Assembly (NCBI GenBank): GCA_944327105.1
Contig: CALVGN010000025.1
Coordinates: 1-64,000 of the forward strand
DNA length: 64,000 bases
Origin: an uncultured Erysipelotrichaceae bacterium
GTDB lineage: Bacteria; Bacillota_I; Bacilli_A; Erysipelotrichales; Erysipelotrichaceae
Direction: 5' to 3'
Part shown: piece by piece, positions 18,579 to 29,400 of the stretch
Layout: the number at the start of each line of letters is the position of its first letter
Numbering within the stretch: the first letter of the stretch is position 1
Translations under genes and position numbers: made by a program
The notes under the pieces: generated by a model
Databases searched by the model: none
What the model saw: the letters and a program-made list of their open reading frames with translations, nothing else
What the model was told of the DNA's origin: nothing

Positions 18579-21500
18579 CTACATCACCCTTTCATTCAGA
18601 AAAAATCTTTCAACATAATAAAGATACAGGTTTTCATAATTATGATTGCGTCTACTTTGTTCACTTAATAACAACGCCACTAGCAAATCCGTGTCTTGTT
18701 TAGAGAATTTCTCCAAGGATGGGAATAAAGATTTTCTGAAGGATTCATTCCACGAATCGAATGTTTGAGATTGCTTTGCCAATTCAAAAGCAGCCTCCGC
18801 ATTGAAGGTCTCATAAAGCAAATGCTTAAGTTTTTCAGTATAGGAACCCTCCGAGTTAAAAATAAGATTAAGGTAATCTTTCTTGATAACATCTGAAATA
18901 TTGGCTTTCAACACTTTCTGTTTCATGTCAATCAAATCGACATTTTCATTCAATCGATTAAAACCATAATTTGCTATTTTCTCTGCCAGACTGGAAATAA
19001 CATTATCGTCTCCAATATTCAAAGTTACCTCTTCATCGGGAGTGTATGAATATTCCGATTCATCGGCAATATTAGCTTTATCAACACTGCACAAAACCGG
19101 AAGAATCCAGTCATTTTGATAAATGGCTGCAACGCCGCGTGGTAACTTAGCGAGTTCTTGAATTTGATCATCATTTAAATTGGCAGATTTCCCAACAAGT
19201 AAACGATCATCAAGATCCGGAAGCCTTAGTATTATTTTGGTATTTGTATTTCGAATCACCGATAAATCAAGTAATCCCGGAGCTTGATCTGTAATGATAA
19301 AACCTTCGCCATAAGTACGCATTTCAGCAATCGAGTTGGACAACATCTCAACACTTTTGCCTGCTAAATTTCCACCATCTAAATTAGCACTAAAATCAAC
19401 ACGACGAAGCAAATTATGCGCTTCTTCAAGTACCGTAAGATGATGTAGACTCACATTCATTCCATTGGTTTTCGCGATTCGATATTCTTGTAATTTTAAT
19501 ACAAGCAATCCCATGATAAGCGATTTAGTTTCATTAGAGCCCACTCTGCTTAAATCGACAATTACATTGCAATCAAACAAATCTGCATCACTTATTTCGT
19601 CCGAGCCAAAAATCAATCCGTTAATCCCTGTAGTCAATGAAGTCAGACGAGTAAGTAACGAACCCTTATATGCGCCCTTGTTCTCTACGTCGTACTCGCT
19701 GGATTCAATAATCAATTTAATATTTCTAGCCACATCAATAAATGTAGGGAAAAGCGTTTCACTTAATGAGTTAGTTGAAGTAAGCAAATCCCATCCACAA
19801 TTCTTATATGATTGTTCGATGGCATTTTTCAAAACAGCAGGCATTGCAGCATACATTGGCCAACACACATTAAATATTTCAACAATACGATCCAAATGCT
19901 CCAAAACATGAATTTCACTCGGAAAACTGAAAGGATTGATTCGCAACAAAGGTGTTAATTTTGGATTTGTTCCAAAAACGGAAACGTCCGTATATTGTCC
20001 AAAAAGTCGCTTATATTCCCCCTTAGCCGGTTCGATTACCAAAAAAGGAATATTGTGCGCATGTGCCTCTAATAATATTTTATATATCGTATTACTCTTG
20101 CCGGATCCGGTACTTCCCGTAATAAATGCATGCGAATCTAAAGAATCTAAAGATATATCTACATCAGTCGATTCAGTATGATTCATGTGGAATATATGAC
20201 CTAGATGAATGGTGCGCTCTTGGTCATTCGCAGTGTTGTAACAAATAATATTTCTGCCAAATTCCGCGCATTCGATTACCGGCAATCCCACTACAGATTT
20301 TTTTGGAAAATTCAAAGAGTATGCGAGTTCATGGCCAGACAAAGACGTTGTTGCTCGAACAACAGAAGGATACACAAAATAAGTTGAATCTTCTGTAACG
20401 ATATTCGGACTCAACCCGAATATTGGATGACGCAATTCGAACAAATATTTACATATCTCCTTTGCCGATTCCTCAGACTCCTCTAAATCGCCTCGCCAAA
20501 CGTTTACAGAACCAGTCGATAAATAGGATTCGTTCCCTTGTGTCAACGCAAGATAAGAATGTGCAACGTTACTCGCAATATTATGATCTTCACTAATTAC
20601 ATATGCAGCAAAATCCCACATACCTAAAGCTGCGCTTTCATCAAAACGCTCCATTTGTTTAGTAAGAAGATCAAGTGCATGTTTGATATTAAAGTTTATA
20701 AAATTTTGTGTAATGCCTTCACTTTTGCCAATAGTTGCGGTTACATTCGAACTCCTCGCAAAGCCAGCACCGAAGTTAACTCCAAAATTAACTCCTCTGT
20801 TTGTTCCGACGGTCATCGCACTTGAATTGGTTATAGCTTTTCCAAGACCATTTGAGACAGTATTGGCAACACTAGAAACGATAGCCCTACCAGCTGACGT
20901 TCCAACTGTCGTAGCGATTGCCTTGCCAATTGAACTGCTCCGCGTTGTTCCTTGACTTGAACTAATACTTTCTGAACTAGAAGACGCCATTGAGTCAGAC
21001 ACAGAACTGGATATACCTTCTGAATAAGATGATCCTCCAGAATTTGAATAACCAACATTAATACCAGCATTAACCTTTGGCAAATTCGCACTTGCGTTAA
21101 CCCCGACATTAAAAGACTGATCTTGACTATATGCAACAGTTGCCGTTTCACCAAAACTGATTGTTTGACTTTGAGATAAGGATTGCGAAACACTTTGACC
21201 TTGTGTCTCATTAAAAGCCATAGAAGAATTAAATGAATCCGTACTCGATTCACTTACAGTTTGATTAATATTATCAGTAACACTTCTTCCAATATTTTGT
21301 GATTGTGAATAATTAACTGAATCAGTTGAGCCCTCGGAAGTAGTCATATTTAAGTTGTTACCGCCTTGTAATCCAGCACCAGCGCCAATATTCACAGATA
21401 CAGTTGCGGACGAACTTGTACCGCTTTGCTCATTGTACTGATAATTAGTGGTCCAATTGGAATATGGATACAATCCAGAATAGTATTGCGATAGATTCAA

Positions 21501-22256
21501 TTTTTGGGACTCAACATCCAAAATCGGCGTTGCAAGTAAAATCAACAAATATTCTTCTTCCGGCGAATCCGGGACAACTCCATCTAACAATTTTTCAATT
21601 GTCTGAACATTAAATTTTTCCGATTTTTCGGCAGGTATATTTGAAGCTATTGCTACAGAGTAAGATTTTTCAATATTCAGGCCTGGAATAAAACCGCCAC
21701 CATAATTTAAATCCCATTCTGCTCCAGGGAAATTCCCACGAATTGCCCCGATGATACGCTTTTTATAATTTTCAACATCGTTGTTATTATCAGCATTTTT
21801 TGTATTGATTACCGCCAAATAAACGTTTGTTAATTTCTGTGTCCTATGAAAAACAAGTGCAATATTGCATTCCTCGCTTTTTAGAACTTGATAAACATTA
21901 ACCAATTTCTCTAGGCTATTTTCGTTTTTATCAACAACCCACTTTGTGATATTCAGAAACCTGACATTGTGTTTGGAATCAAAAGGACGACCGCTATACT
22001 CATATGAGGACTCAACGGGGGAATATATGTCTTTTAACTGACTTAAGTATGCTTGATAAATTTCCACGCCTGCCGCGGCAATTAAACGCTTTGTAAATTC
22101 ATCCGCAGATTGGTCAGAAGGATCAGGTATCTCATTCAGATACATCTCACGCTGAACCATAACTCTACTAATCTGTTCTGGACTTAATGAAGAAAGCTTG
22201 GACACCACATCGGCGGCTTGACCGCCTATTTCCCGGATTTTATCTTTAATTCCCAT
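18579..22256 (-). CDS. HerA/FtsK-type ATPase with Ser/Gly-rich insert
   Basis: This is a protein of about 1225 aa. Residues 1-270 form an uncharacterised N-terminal domain. Roughly 280-515 is extremely rich in Ser, Gly, Asn, Gln, Thr and Val, with SQSQ and SSSS stretches and several GxxxG-like runs. The C-terminal half is a HerA/FtsK-like motor (DUF87 type): Walker A GSTGSGKS near 725, EPAKGEYKRLFG, Walker B LTVLEEAHNLL near 925, and a conserved region ending in IYQNDWILPVL. ATG 22256 is chosen because GGAAGG lies about 11 nt upstream; a frame to 22283 overlaps the GTPase stop. HerA motors translocate DNA or protein and usually act with a nuclease, here the HNH protein. The insert resembles surface or pore-forming low-complexity segments and has no obvious role in a soluble motor. 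Confidence 0.75.
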   Translation of the reverse strand: MGIKDKIREIGGQAADVVSKLSSLSPEQISRVMVQREMYLNEIPDPSDQSADEFTKRLIAAAGVEIYQAYLSQLKDIYSPVESSYEYSGRPFDSKHNVRFLNITKWVVDKNENSLEKLVNVYQVLKSEECNIALVFHRTQKLTNVYLAVINTKNADNNNDVENYKKRIIGAIRGNFPGAEWDLNYGGGFIPGLNIEKSYSVAIASNIPAEKSEKFNVQTIEKLLDGVVPDSPEEEYLLILLATPILDVESQKLNLSQYYSGLYPYSNWTTNYQYNEQSGTSSSATVSVNIGAGAGLQGGNNLNMTTSEGSTDSVNYSQSQNIGRSVTDNINQTVSESSTDSFNSSMAFNETQGQSVSQSLSQSQTISFGETATVAYSQDQSFNVGVNASANLPKVNAGINVGYSNSGGSSYSEGISSSVSDSMASSSSESISSSQGTTRSSSIGKAIATTVGTSAGRAIVSSVANTVSNGLGKAITNSSAMTVGTNRGVNFGVNFGAGFARSSNVTATIGKSEGITQNFINFNIKHALDLLTKQMERFDESAALGMWDFAAYVISEDHNIASNVAHSYLALTQGNESYLSTGSVNVWRGDLEESEESAKEICKYLFELRHPIFGLSPNIVTEDSTYFVYPSVVRATTSLSGHELAYSLNFPKKSVVGLPVIECAEFGRNIICYNTANDQERTIHLGHIFHMNHTESTDVDISLDSLDSHAFITGSTGSGKSNTIYKILLEAHAHNIPFLVIEPAKGEYKRLFGQYTDVSVFGTNPKLTPLLRINPFSFPSEIHVLEHLDRIVEIFNVCWPMYAAMPAVLKNAIEQSYKNCGWDLLTSTNSLSETLFPTFIDVARNIKLIIESSEYDVENKGAYKGSLLTRLTSLTTGINGLIFGSDEISDADLFDCNVIVDLSRVGSNETKSLIMGLLVLKLQEYRIAKTNGMNVSLHHLTVLEEAHNLLRRVDFSANLDGGNLAGKSVEMLSNSIAEMRTYGEGFIITDQAPGLLDLSVIRNTNTKIILRLPDLDDRLLVGKSANLNDDQIQELAKLPRGVAAIYQNDWILPVLCSVDKANIADESEYSYTPDEEVTLNIGDDNVISSLAEKIANYGFNRLNENVDLIDMKQKVLKANISDVIKKDYLNLIFNSEGSYTEKLKHLLYETFNAEAAFELAKQSQTFDSWNESFRKSLFPSLEKFSKQDTDLLVALLLSEQSRRNHNYENLYLYYVERFFLNERVM

Positions 22257-22263
22257 ATTAAAT

Positions 22264-24828
22264 TTAGCCTTCCACTTTTGCATTATCTTGCTTCCAATTC
22301 ATTTCGGTTACAATCGAATCGATGTACATATTCAAAATATTTCTTCTAAATTCAAGGTCCGTGATTCTTTTGGTTTCCTCATTGATAATAATTTGTTGAT
22401 TTTTCAAAGCATCACTGTATTCAATGATATTTTCTTCAATCAAGCCCAATAAGGAATCAGACCAATCTGTAAAAACCTTTTCATCCGAATTTTTATAAGT
22501 GTTGTAATACTCATCAATTTGATTATTTAGCGCATCATTAAAACGTTGGGATAATTTATTCAAATCCAACTTCGCCACAATTTTTAAAAATCGTTTAAGG
22601 AAGTCGTCCTCTTTAAATATCAAGTTTGCTTTTGCTTCAAGCGAGTTGGACTCAAATCTTTCAATAATATCAACCAACTTTTCTCTTTTTTCGTCAGTCA
22701 AAAAGGAAGTTTGAGAGATACGTTGTTGCAATTCTTTCTTAAATTCAGATTGCTTCGAAAACCAGTAGTCTGAAGAAGCCTGCGCTAATATCTTCTGAAT
22801 TTTCTCACCCTTCATGACAAAATCAGCTTTTACACGTTCGATTACATCTGCTGATGTATCCTTTTCTACAATAGCCTTTGCATCTTTCAAAGATTGTTTG
22901 GATGACTGCAACAATTCGAAGTCTCCTTTAAAGTCGTCAGCAAGCTTTGAAAGCTTTTCTAAATCAAACTCTTTGAATAAGCTTTTCAGATTTTGCATCG
23001 CATTTCTCTGAAGTAGATTTTTATTCTCGTCGATTTCCTGAGTTTTCGAATCAATTTTCGATTCATGAGCATTGACACGACGAGCCAAGTCCTCTGTTTC
23101 CTGAAGATATATCTTATCAATCATGTAATCATTCAATGAATACGTACTTTTCATGGCGCTATCATACTCATTAATATACTTTTCTTTCAGAGTTGCACTT
23201 AGGTCATTCAAGTCATCAATCAGCCTGGCTTTATCTGATTCAAGTTGTTCTATTATATGGAGTCTGTATTTTTCCCTTGTATCTTTTGCAATCTGTATAG
23301 TATTTAATACGGTTTCTACAATACGATTCAGTATTTGTTTTGCTTGTTCACATTTGTTATACGACGAATATTTGTTTGCAAAATTCATTACAGCTCGTTC
23401 AACACTGTACAATCCACTGTTTGCATATAAGGGATGCGGATTATCTTCGTTTATCTGATCATTTCGATGTTTGATCTGTTCGGGCAAAATGTCATAACGA
23501 TAAAGCCTCTTGTAAAAACGATTGCCCGGATTCGTGTATTTATCATATTGGTCAGCAAAAATTTCGGCATTATGATCATCTAAAAATCTGCCTTCATTTT
23601 TATAACCAAGCCCCATAATCGATGAAACAAAGTAAATCCCTCCAGCATACATTTTGCTTGGTATTGCCTGATTTAAAATTTTTGTTCGATCGGCATCGGT
23701 GAATTCTTTATTCAGATTTGCCGTATCTGCTTTGTTAACAATAATCATAGTGAATCGATTGTCTAACTCAGCCATATTGTTAATCGATTCGTATAAATCA
23801 TTATTATCAGTGCTATCGAGTGAATCGCGTTCAGAAACAAACATCGCCAACCCATTCGAAAGATTCTCCATTGCTTTCTGAAGAACATCTTTATGATTCA
23901 AATTTGAAACAGAATTTGATCCTGGGGTATCAAAAATGACAAATTTATTTGACACCAATCCCCAGATTCCATCTTCATCAAAAGGAGTTTCGATACTTAT
24001 TACATCTGACACCAATAGACCCACATCTTTATTGGCCCAATTGTTGATCACATCAATGCAACCCCGTATACGAACTGGAATCGAAGTACCACTTGCTTTA
24101 CTCAGAACATTATGAAGTTCACATAATAAAGCATCATCACCGTTCAATTCACTCTTAATCTCGTATGTCTTGCCCATTAAACGAATTGATACCGATTTAT
24201 CCGAATACAAGAAATGAATTTTACCTCGATCAATAAACTGTGAACGTGCAATCTTATAAATCTTAGCCGTTGTTGGTTCATCACTTGTTGGCAACAATTC
24301 ATATCCTATCATTGCATTTATGAAAGTTGATTTTCCAGAGCTATAATTGCCCATAATACAAATCGGGACTACATCATTGGTCGCGTCCAAAAATTTCTGA
24401 AAATCATTTTCTAGGAATTCTTTATCCGTGATACATTCACGCACTGTTGAATCAATTTTATTAAAAACCGCAATTATATCCGGAAGTATATCTCGCGCAT
24501 TCTCCAGGTACTTATCTGATTTAACTAAATTGATTTTATCTTGATATATTTCCTCTGCACAGAACTCCGCAATCTCATCATACTCGTCTTTTGTGCCTTC
24601 AAATGTGATAGTAATCATTTCATCCGCAATATAATAATCATCAATGATGATATCAACGATTTCTTTAACGACAAAAGGAAAAAAAGAAGTCATTAGCAAT
24701 CGACTGACCAATCGACTATTAGGATTATTAAGCGCATTAATATCTTTCCACTCCTTGGTAAAATCGTCCCACGACTGAAAGCAAGTCTTCTTTTGATATG
24801 GATTACTAATGATTTTTATATTGGCCAT
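22264..24828 (-). CDS. Dynamin-like GTPase
   Basis: This is an 854 aa dynamin-superfamily GTPase. G1 (GNYSSGKST) is at 160-168, G3 (FDTPGSNS) near 300 and G4 (VNKADT) near 366. Long predicted helices fill residues 500-850 (ESDKARLIDDL, HESKIDSKTQEIDENK, QNQQI-type heptads), as expected for the stalk of bacterial dynamin-like proteins. The N-terminal 130 residues are not recognised. ATG 24828 has AAAGGGG 9 nt upstream and is the first gene of the cassette. Bacterial dynamins act on membranes, and some protect against phage by limiting lysis. Coupling to a HerA motor and a nuclease is the unusual point. Confidence 0.8.
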   Translation of the reverse strand: MANIKIISNPYQKKTCFQSWDDFTKEWKDINALNNPNSRLVSRLLMTSFFPFVVKEIVDIIIDDYYIADEMITITFEGTKDEYDEIAEFCAEEIYQDKINLVKSDKYLENARDILPDIIAVFNKIDSTVRECITDKEFLENDFQKFLDATNDVVPICIMGNYSSGKSTFINAMIGYELLPTSDEPTTAKIYKIARSQFIDRGKIHFLYSDKSVSIRLMGKTYEIKSELNGDDALLCELHNVLSKASGTSIPVRIRGCIDVINNWANKDVGLLVSDVISIETPFDEDGIWGLVSNKFVIFDTPGSNSVSNLNHKDVLQKAMENLSNGLAMFVSERDSLDSTDNNDLYESINNMAELDNRFTMIIVNKADTANLNKEFTDADRTKILNQAIPSKMYAGGIYFVSSIMGLGYKNEGRFLDDHNAEIFADQYDKYTNPGNRFYKRLYRYDILPEQIKHRNDQINEDNPHPLYANSGLYSVERAVMNFANKYSSYNKCEQAKQILNRIVETVLNTIQIAKDTREKYRLHIIEQLESDKARLIDDLNDLSATLKEKYINEYDSAMKSTYSLNDYMIDKIYLQETEDLARRVNAHESKIDSKTQEIDENKNLLQRNAMQNLKSLFKEFDLEKLSKLADDFKGDFELLQSSKQSLKDAKAIVEKDTSADVIERVKADFVMKGEKIQKILAQASSDYWFSKQSEFKKELQQRISQTSFLTDEKREKLVDIIERFESNSLEAKANLIFKEDDFLKRFLKIVAKLDLNKLSQRFNDALNNQIDEYYNTYKNSDEKVFTDWSDSLLGLIEENIIEYSDALKNQQIIINEETKRITDLEFRRNILNMYIDSIVTEMNWKQDNAKVEG

Positions 24829-24995
24829 TTGAAGATACCCCTTTAATACTTAGTCCTAATTAAATTGATTATAGAGCATAAAGCTTGTCTATGTCCGTTA
24901 ATCACATTATATAGCACCAAACATCGTCTAACTGATGTACAGTTTAAAGATTTGCAACATATTTCATAAACCAAACTTTTATCGAGAATTGAACA
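24829..24995 (-). promoter_or_regulatory. Promoter region of GTPase cassette
   Basis: Read on the minus strand, this AT-rich gap has two -10-like hexamers (TATAAT in GCTCTATAATC about 50 nt before the start, and TATAAT in GCTATATAATG further up). A GACATA element lies 16 bases upstream of the nearer one, and AAAGGGG forms the ribosome site. The assignment is by eye. Confidence 0.4.
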
Positions 24996-25022
24996 GTGAA
25001 AACGGGATAACCCCGTTTTCAC
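24996..25022 (-). terminator. Hairpin after lipoprotein gene
   Basis: A perfect 11-bp inverted repeat (GTGAAAACGGG / CCCGTTTTCAC) around a 5-nt loop lies 30 bases past the lipoprotein stop. No long T tract follows on the minus strand, so it may be a weak terminator or a processing hairpin. Confidence 0.55.
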
Positions 25023-25052
25023 CCACTCATTTGCTACCTTAAATATTTATTG

Positions 25053-26423
25053 CTATTCACTCAGATCCATCGTGATGGTCTGATCATTCAATTCATAGGT
25101 ATCCCCGTCATAGTCAAATCTGAATTCAACATTGCTGATGGTATCTGGACTGATGCCGTTGGCACTAAGATCTTCACCATCAACCGAGAATTCCATGATT
25201 CCAAACAATCCTGGTTTCACTTCAACACTACCAAAGACGGTATCCATCATATAACCGTTAATGGACAAGGAATCATAATCAACCGAAGTATGGATGGTTT
25301 CACCACTTTTATTGTTGACCAAAAACATCAAATGAGTGCTTTCAAGAATATCGTCTTCATTGACCATTCCTTTGTAGATCAGATCAATAGCATCATCACT
25401 ATATACAATGGTTCCATCACCGTCATAACTGGTATCACCATTGGGATTGGTAATGATCAGATCACCGGTGGGACCGGTTTCATCATAATCCATATTCTCC
25501 GTACCAACAGTTACGGTAATGGTTGAAGGATTATTGGTCAAACCATAGTAAGGCAATAGCAATTCATTAACGACGTTGTCCAGTGTCATGGTCAATACCC
25601 CGACTTTTCCCGGATTGACTGTCGTGGTTGTCCATGTACCATCATGAGCACACACATCATTGAAATAGATATTACGTAACGATACCTTAACCGGTTGATC
25701 CGTGGTATTTACCGCTTCCAGTGTGAGTCCTTTTTTACCATCGGGATTGGTTATGATTACTTCGGATTGAATAGTTACCCCATTGATTTCCATAACAGTC
25801 TGATTATTGACATAATCGATGGTATAACCATATTTATTCTGGATACCTGCACTTTGGATATTTTCCACATATCCTTTGGTTTCAATCACCCCGTCATCCG
25901 CACTGGTTGAAATTTGAATCGGACCAGTATAGATAGAATTGTAATCTTCATCCGAGATATCAAATCCCACTTGTATCTGTTTGATCGTGTAAATGCCATA
26001 AAGCATCAGATTGTCATAAGAAAAATTCATAGCTTCATTGGCTACTTTATCCGGTTCTACATCTACATTGACATACCCATCCTCAACCATGTATCCATTT
26101 ACCGAATTGACACTGTATCCAATCGAACCTGCAACAAAATTCACCGGAATCTCACTGCTGTTTTCAAACGTGAGCATCAAATCCACACCATAGTTGCCAT
26201 ACACCAGTTCGTTAGCCGTGATCTTGATTCCATCCTGATCATATAGCACAGTTGGTTCAATCTTAGTACTACGATCAAGTTCATCCACTGATGCCTCCAC
26301 AACAACCGGTGTTGCTTCATTGGTTTCAACCACAGTCGTACTGGATTGATTAGAAGGCGTAGAAGCACAGCCGCTGCTGATCGCGATCAGCAACCCGCTG
26401 AGCAATACAAACAATTTTTTCAT
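25053..26423 (-). CDS. Lipoprotein with repeated beta domains
   Basis: A 456 aa exported protein. The start at 26423 gives a signal peptide (MKKLFVLLSGLLIAIS) with GAAAGGA 7 nt upstream, followed by a Cys in SSGC that fits a lipobox. The mature part contains at least three similar segments of about 110-120 residues, each with a GIKIT/DAIDL-type strand, V(N/D)G(Y)MV or SINGYMM, and a VxVxPxxxG turn, resembling DUF5067/immunoglobulin-like lipoprotein modules. It is anchored on the outer face of the membrane. It is the last gene of the regulator-kinase-lipoprotein operon and may be a sensor or output of the kinase; no enzyme motif is seen. One TGGTNNNACCA site lies inside (about 25537). Confidence 0.7.
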   Translation of the reverse strand: MKKLFVLLSGLLIAISSGCASTPSNQSSTTVVETNEATPVVVEASVDELDRSTKIEPTVLYDQDGIKITANELVYGNYGVDLMLTFENSSEIPVNFVAGSIGYSVNSVNGYMVEDGYVNVDVEPDKVANEAMNFSYDNLMLYGIYTIKQIQVGFDISDEDYNSIYTGPIQISTSADDGVIETKGYVENIQSAGIQNKYGYTIDYVNNQTVMEINGVTIQSEVIITNPDGKKGLTLEAVNTTDQPVKVSLRNIYFNDVCAHDGTWTTTTVNPGKVGVLTMTLDNVVNELLLPYYGLTNNPSTITVTVGTENMDYDETGPTGDLIITNPNGDTSYDGDGTIVYSDDAIDLIYKGMVNEDDILESTHLMFLVNNKSGETIHTSVDYDSLSINGYMMDTVFGSVEVKPGLFGIMEFSVDGEDLSANGISPDTISNVEFRFDYDGDTYELNDQTITMDLSE

Positions 26424-26469
26424 AGTCATGTCCTTTCGTTTCATGACCATAGTTTAATCTGACGATTCA

Positions 26470-29400
26470 TTATTCTGGTTTTCGCAATGTATCAATCAAA
26501 TCAATCTTAAAATTAGGATCTTCCGTACACCGATTGTATGCATTGATCCGTTGTTTCAATTGAGTAAAAGCCTTTAATCGATCCGTGCAGTACTCCATCA
26601 CCTGAAGTGAATAGTCTCTCAGTTGCTGAGCCAAAAGGAAAAAGGAGAGATTATTCCGATACGACAACGCACGATTTAACGCCTCCATGAGCCATTGAAG
26701 CGCACCATCTGCATCATTTGCTTCCATTAACATATTTGCCGATGGAATCATGATAGTATCGATATAAGCGCGATCACCTTCCAGTATCGCTTTGCCAACC
26801 TTGGCTGCTTTATCGATACATTGCCTGGTACGAAGAGGGTCCCAATCAATCAAAGCTTGATACCACCCACAGACCAACAGAAAATGCATGGCTTCATAGC
26901 AATCCGGCTGAAGATAAATGTCGATCAGCTGTTGGCATTCGTTGATCAAATCTTTTAAGACGTATTCGTCCATATCACCGGAACGCATCATGATGGTGAT
27001 TTGCGATAGCGTATTATTGATGTAAAGACATAATCGATCAGTCGAAATATATGATCTGGTTAATTCTCGAACATGATTGATTGCTTGAATCAATTTCAAC
27101 AGGATTTGATGCTCCTGCGCTGTTTGTGTATCATAATGACCATTCAGCAACGCATCCTGATAATGCCCATAAATATCCCAATATAAAGCTACGCAAAAAC
27201 AATCATTGCTTTGTTGACTGACGTGTTTCGCCTGGTTGAGCCATTCCACAGCTTCATTGTTAGAATCCAAATCCAATTTGGTCAGGACCATTAATCGATA
27301 TATTTCCATCAAACAGCGATAATCCATTGCTGTAGAAGGTTGGAAATGCGAGATGGCGAATTGTCCGAGTTCAAGAATCGAATCAATACGATCCTGTGGT
27401 AAAACCATCAGCACCTGATAGATTAAATTAAAGTAGTTATCATCACTTATGGTTAAACCATACCGTCTTAATCGATCCAATATACCCAGAACCGTTTCAA
27501 TCAAATATTGTTTTAATTTTTCCTTTCCAAAGGTTTGAATTCGGTATTGATCAACCGGGGACAATGATTGCTCTGCGTCCTGTTTCAGTGGGGACGACCT
27601 AAAACGAGACAATTCATTTGCAAAATAATGATACACTTTCTCTGATACACAATGGCAAAGTTGGCTCATCTGGCGAAGCATTGCTTCCTGAATCAACCGA
27701 TGCATCTGCACCATATCTTCATCAATTTCTAACCACCCGTCTAAAATCAAATCGTTGATATCATCTTTAGTTTCCAATTGATTGATCGCCTGCACATCCC
27801 GGATATCGATCCCCATTTGACATACGCTGCATACGGTCGCTAAAACAGCACGTTGCTTCTGCGTTAAATTTAAAAATTGAAACAGTGTATCCAAGATTTC
27901 AGCAATTTTGACTCGCATGATCTGCTCATCTTTTTCGTATGTCACTTTTTCCGCAGCAATCTCACTCAATGAAGAACGGCCGATCGACTCGGCTGCCTCA
28001 TGAACACTAATATGCGCATTGGCAATAAGCTTTGCGATCAACTCGATCAACAAGGTATGCGACTGACATTGACAAACGATTCGAGTGAAATCCTCGATTT
28101 CATCGGATTGGATCGGCTTCCCAAGATTTGCTTCAAATACAGCCCTCAACGAGCGCAAATCATCAATAGGCAAAATAGGAAGGCGAATGAATGCATTCGA
28201 TTCGATATTTTTTCGTGATATCAAGATAAGTTGGATATTCGTATGAATTAACCAATCCAACTCATTCAATGATCCATCAAAATCATCAATGACAATCAAT
28301 GCACGTTGATCCGCAAGCAATTTGCGAAGCAATGTCTTCTTTCTTGTCAACGCAGTACCTGAATCATCCAAAGCATCATATCCATCTATTCCATTAATTG
28401 AAATTTGTGTCCCATCGGCAATAGTCTTATCGATGCTGCCACGGTAATGCAGATATAAAATGCAGTCAAAATCCGAGCGATGTTTCGTTAAATAATATCG
28501 TACCAATGTACTTTTACCGATTCCGCCCATTCCGGATACACATACGCCATGGGTATTTGTTTGATTAAGCAGTTTACGCAGCTGATCGAGCTCATTTTGT
28601 CTGCCAAATACATATCGGGGCTCAACAATATTTGTCGAAAACACTCTAGGGATTTGGGGGTCTGCATATTTTTCTAAGTGATTTAACTCCCTTAGCACAT
28701 CTTCCGTTGACGAGTAACGATCAGCAAAATAAGCAGCAATCGTGTGATGAAAGAAATCAGTTAAGGCATCATAGAATCGATCATCGCAATAATCCAACGG
28801 ATACAAAATTGCATCACGGTCAAAAATCGAATCCATCTGACACTCAAAAGCCAGGGGTGTGCGTCTAAAAAGTAAGTAGAATAGCAATGCACCCACGCTA
28901 AACACATCCGAGTGCACCCCAAGACGGTCAATCTGACCCGTTTCCTGTTCGACCGGCGCAAATCCTTTTGTATAGGCAAAGCGAAAATCCGAAGGATTAT
29001 CCTTAGACCTTCGTTTTGAATTGATCGGCATCAGCGAATCAAAATCACAAAGTAAAATTTGAGTATCAAATCCTTCAACCAGTAAAATGTTATCTGGTTT
29101 TAGATCGAGATAAAGATATCCATGCGCGTGAATTCTCGATAGCGCATATGCGCACAATATCGTCAAATGGATACATTCCTTCAACGTTTGCGGATGATAA
29201 CTGGCTAAAGTTTTTTTTGAAGAATAACTGCAAACCGTATAGAGCGTATTGTTGGTTTCAAATAAATCCAACTGATTTACCAAATGCGCATAATTTGAAC
29301 CCGAATAGAACAAAGCATTTGTCAACGTAAAGTCCTGTTTGACTTTCCTTTTTTCCTGTAAAAAAACTGTCTGATCTGTTGTCGCAACAATTAAAGTTTG

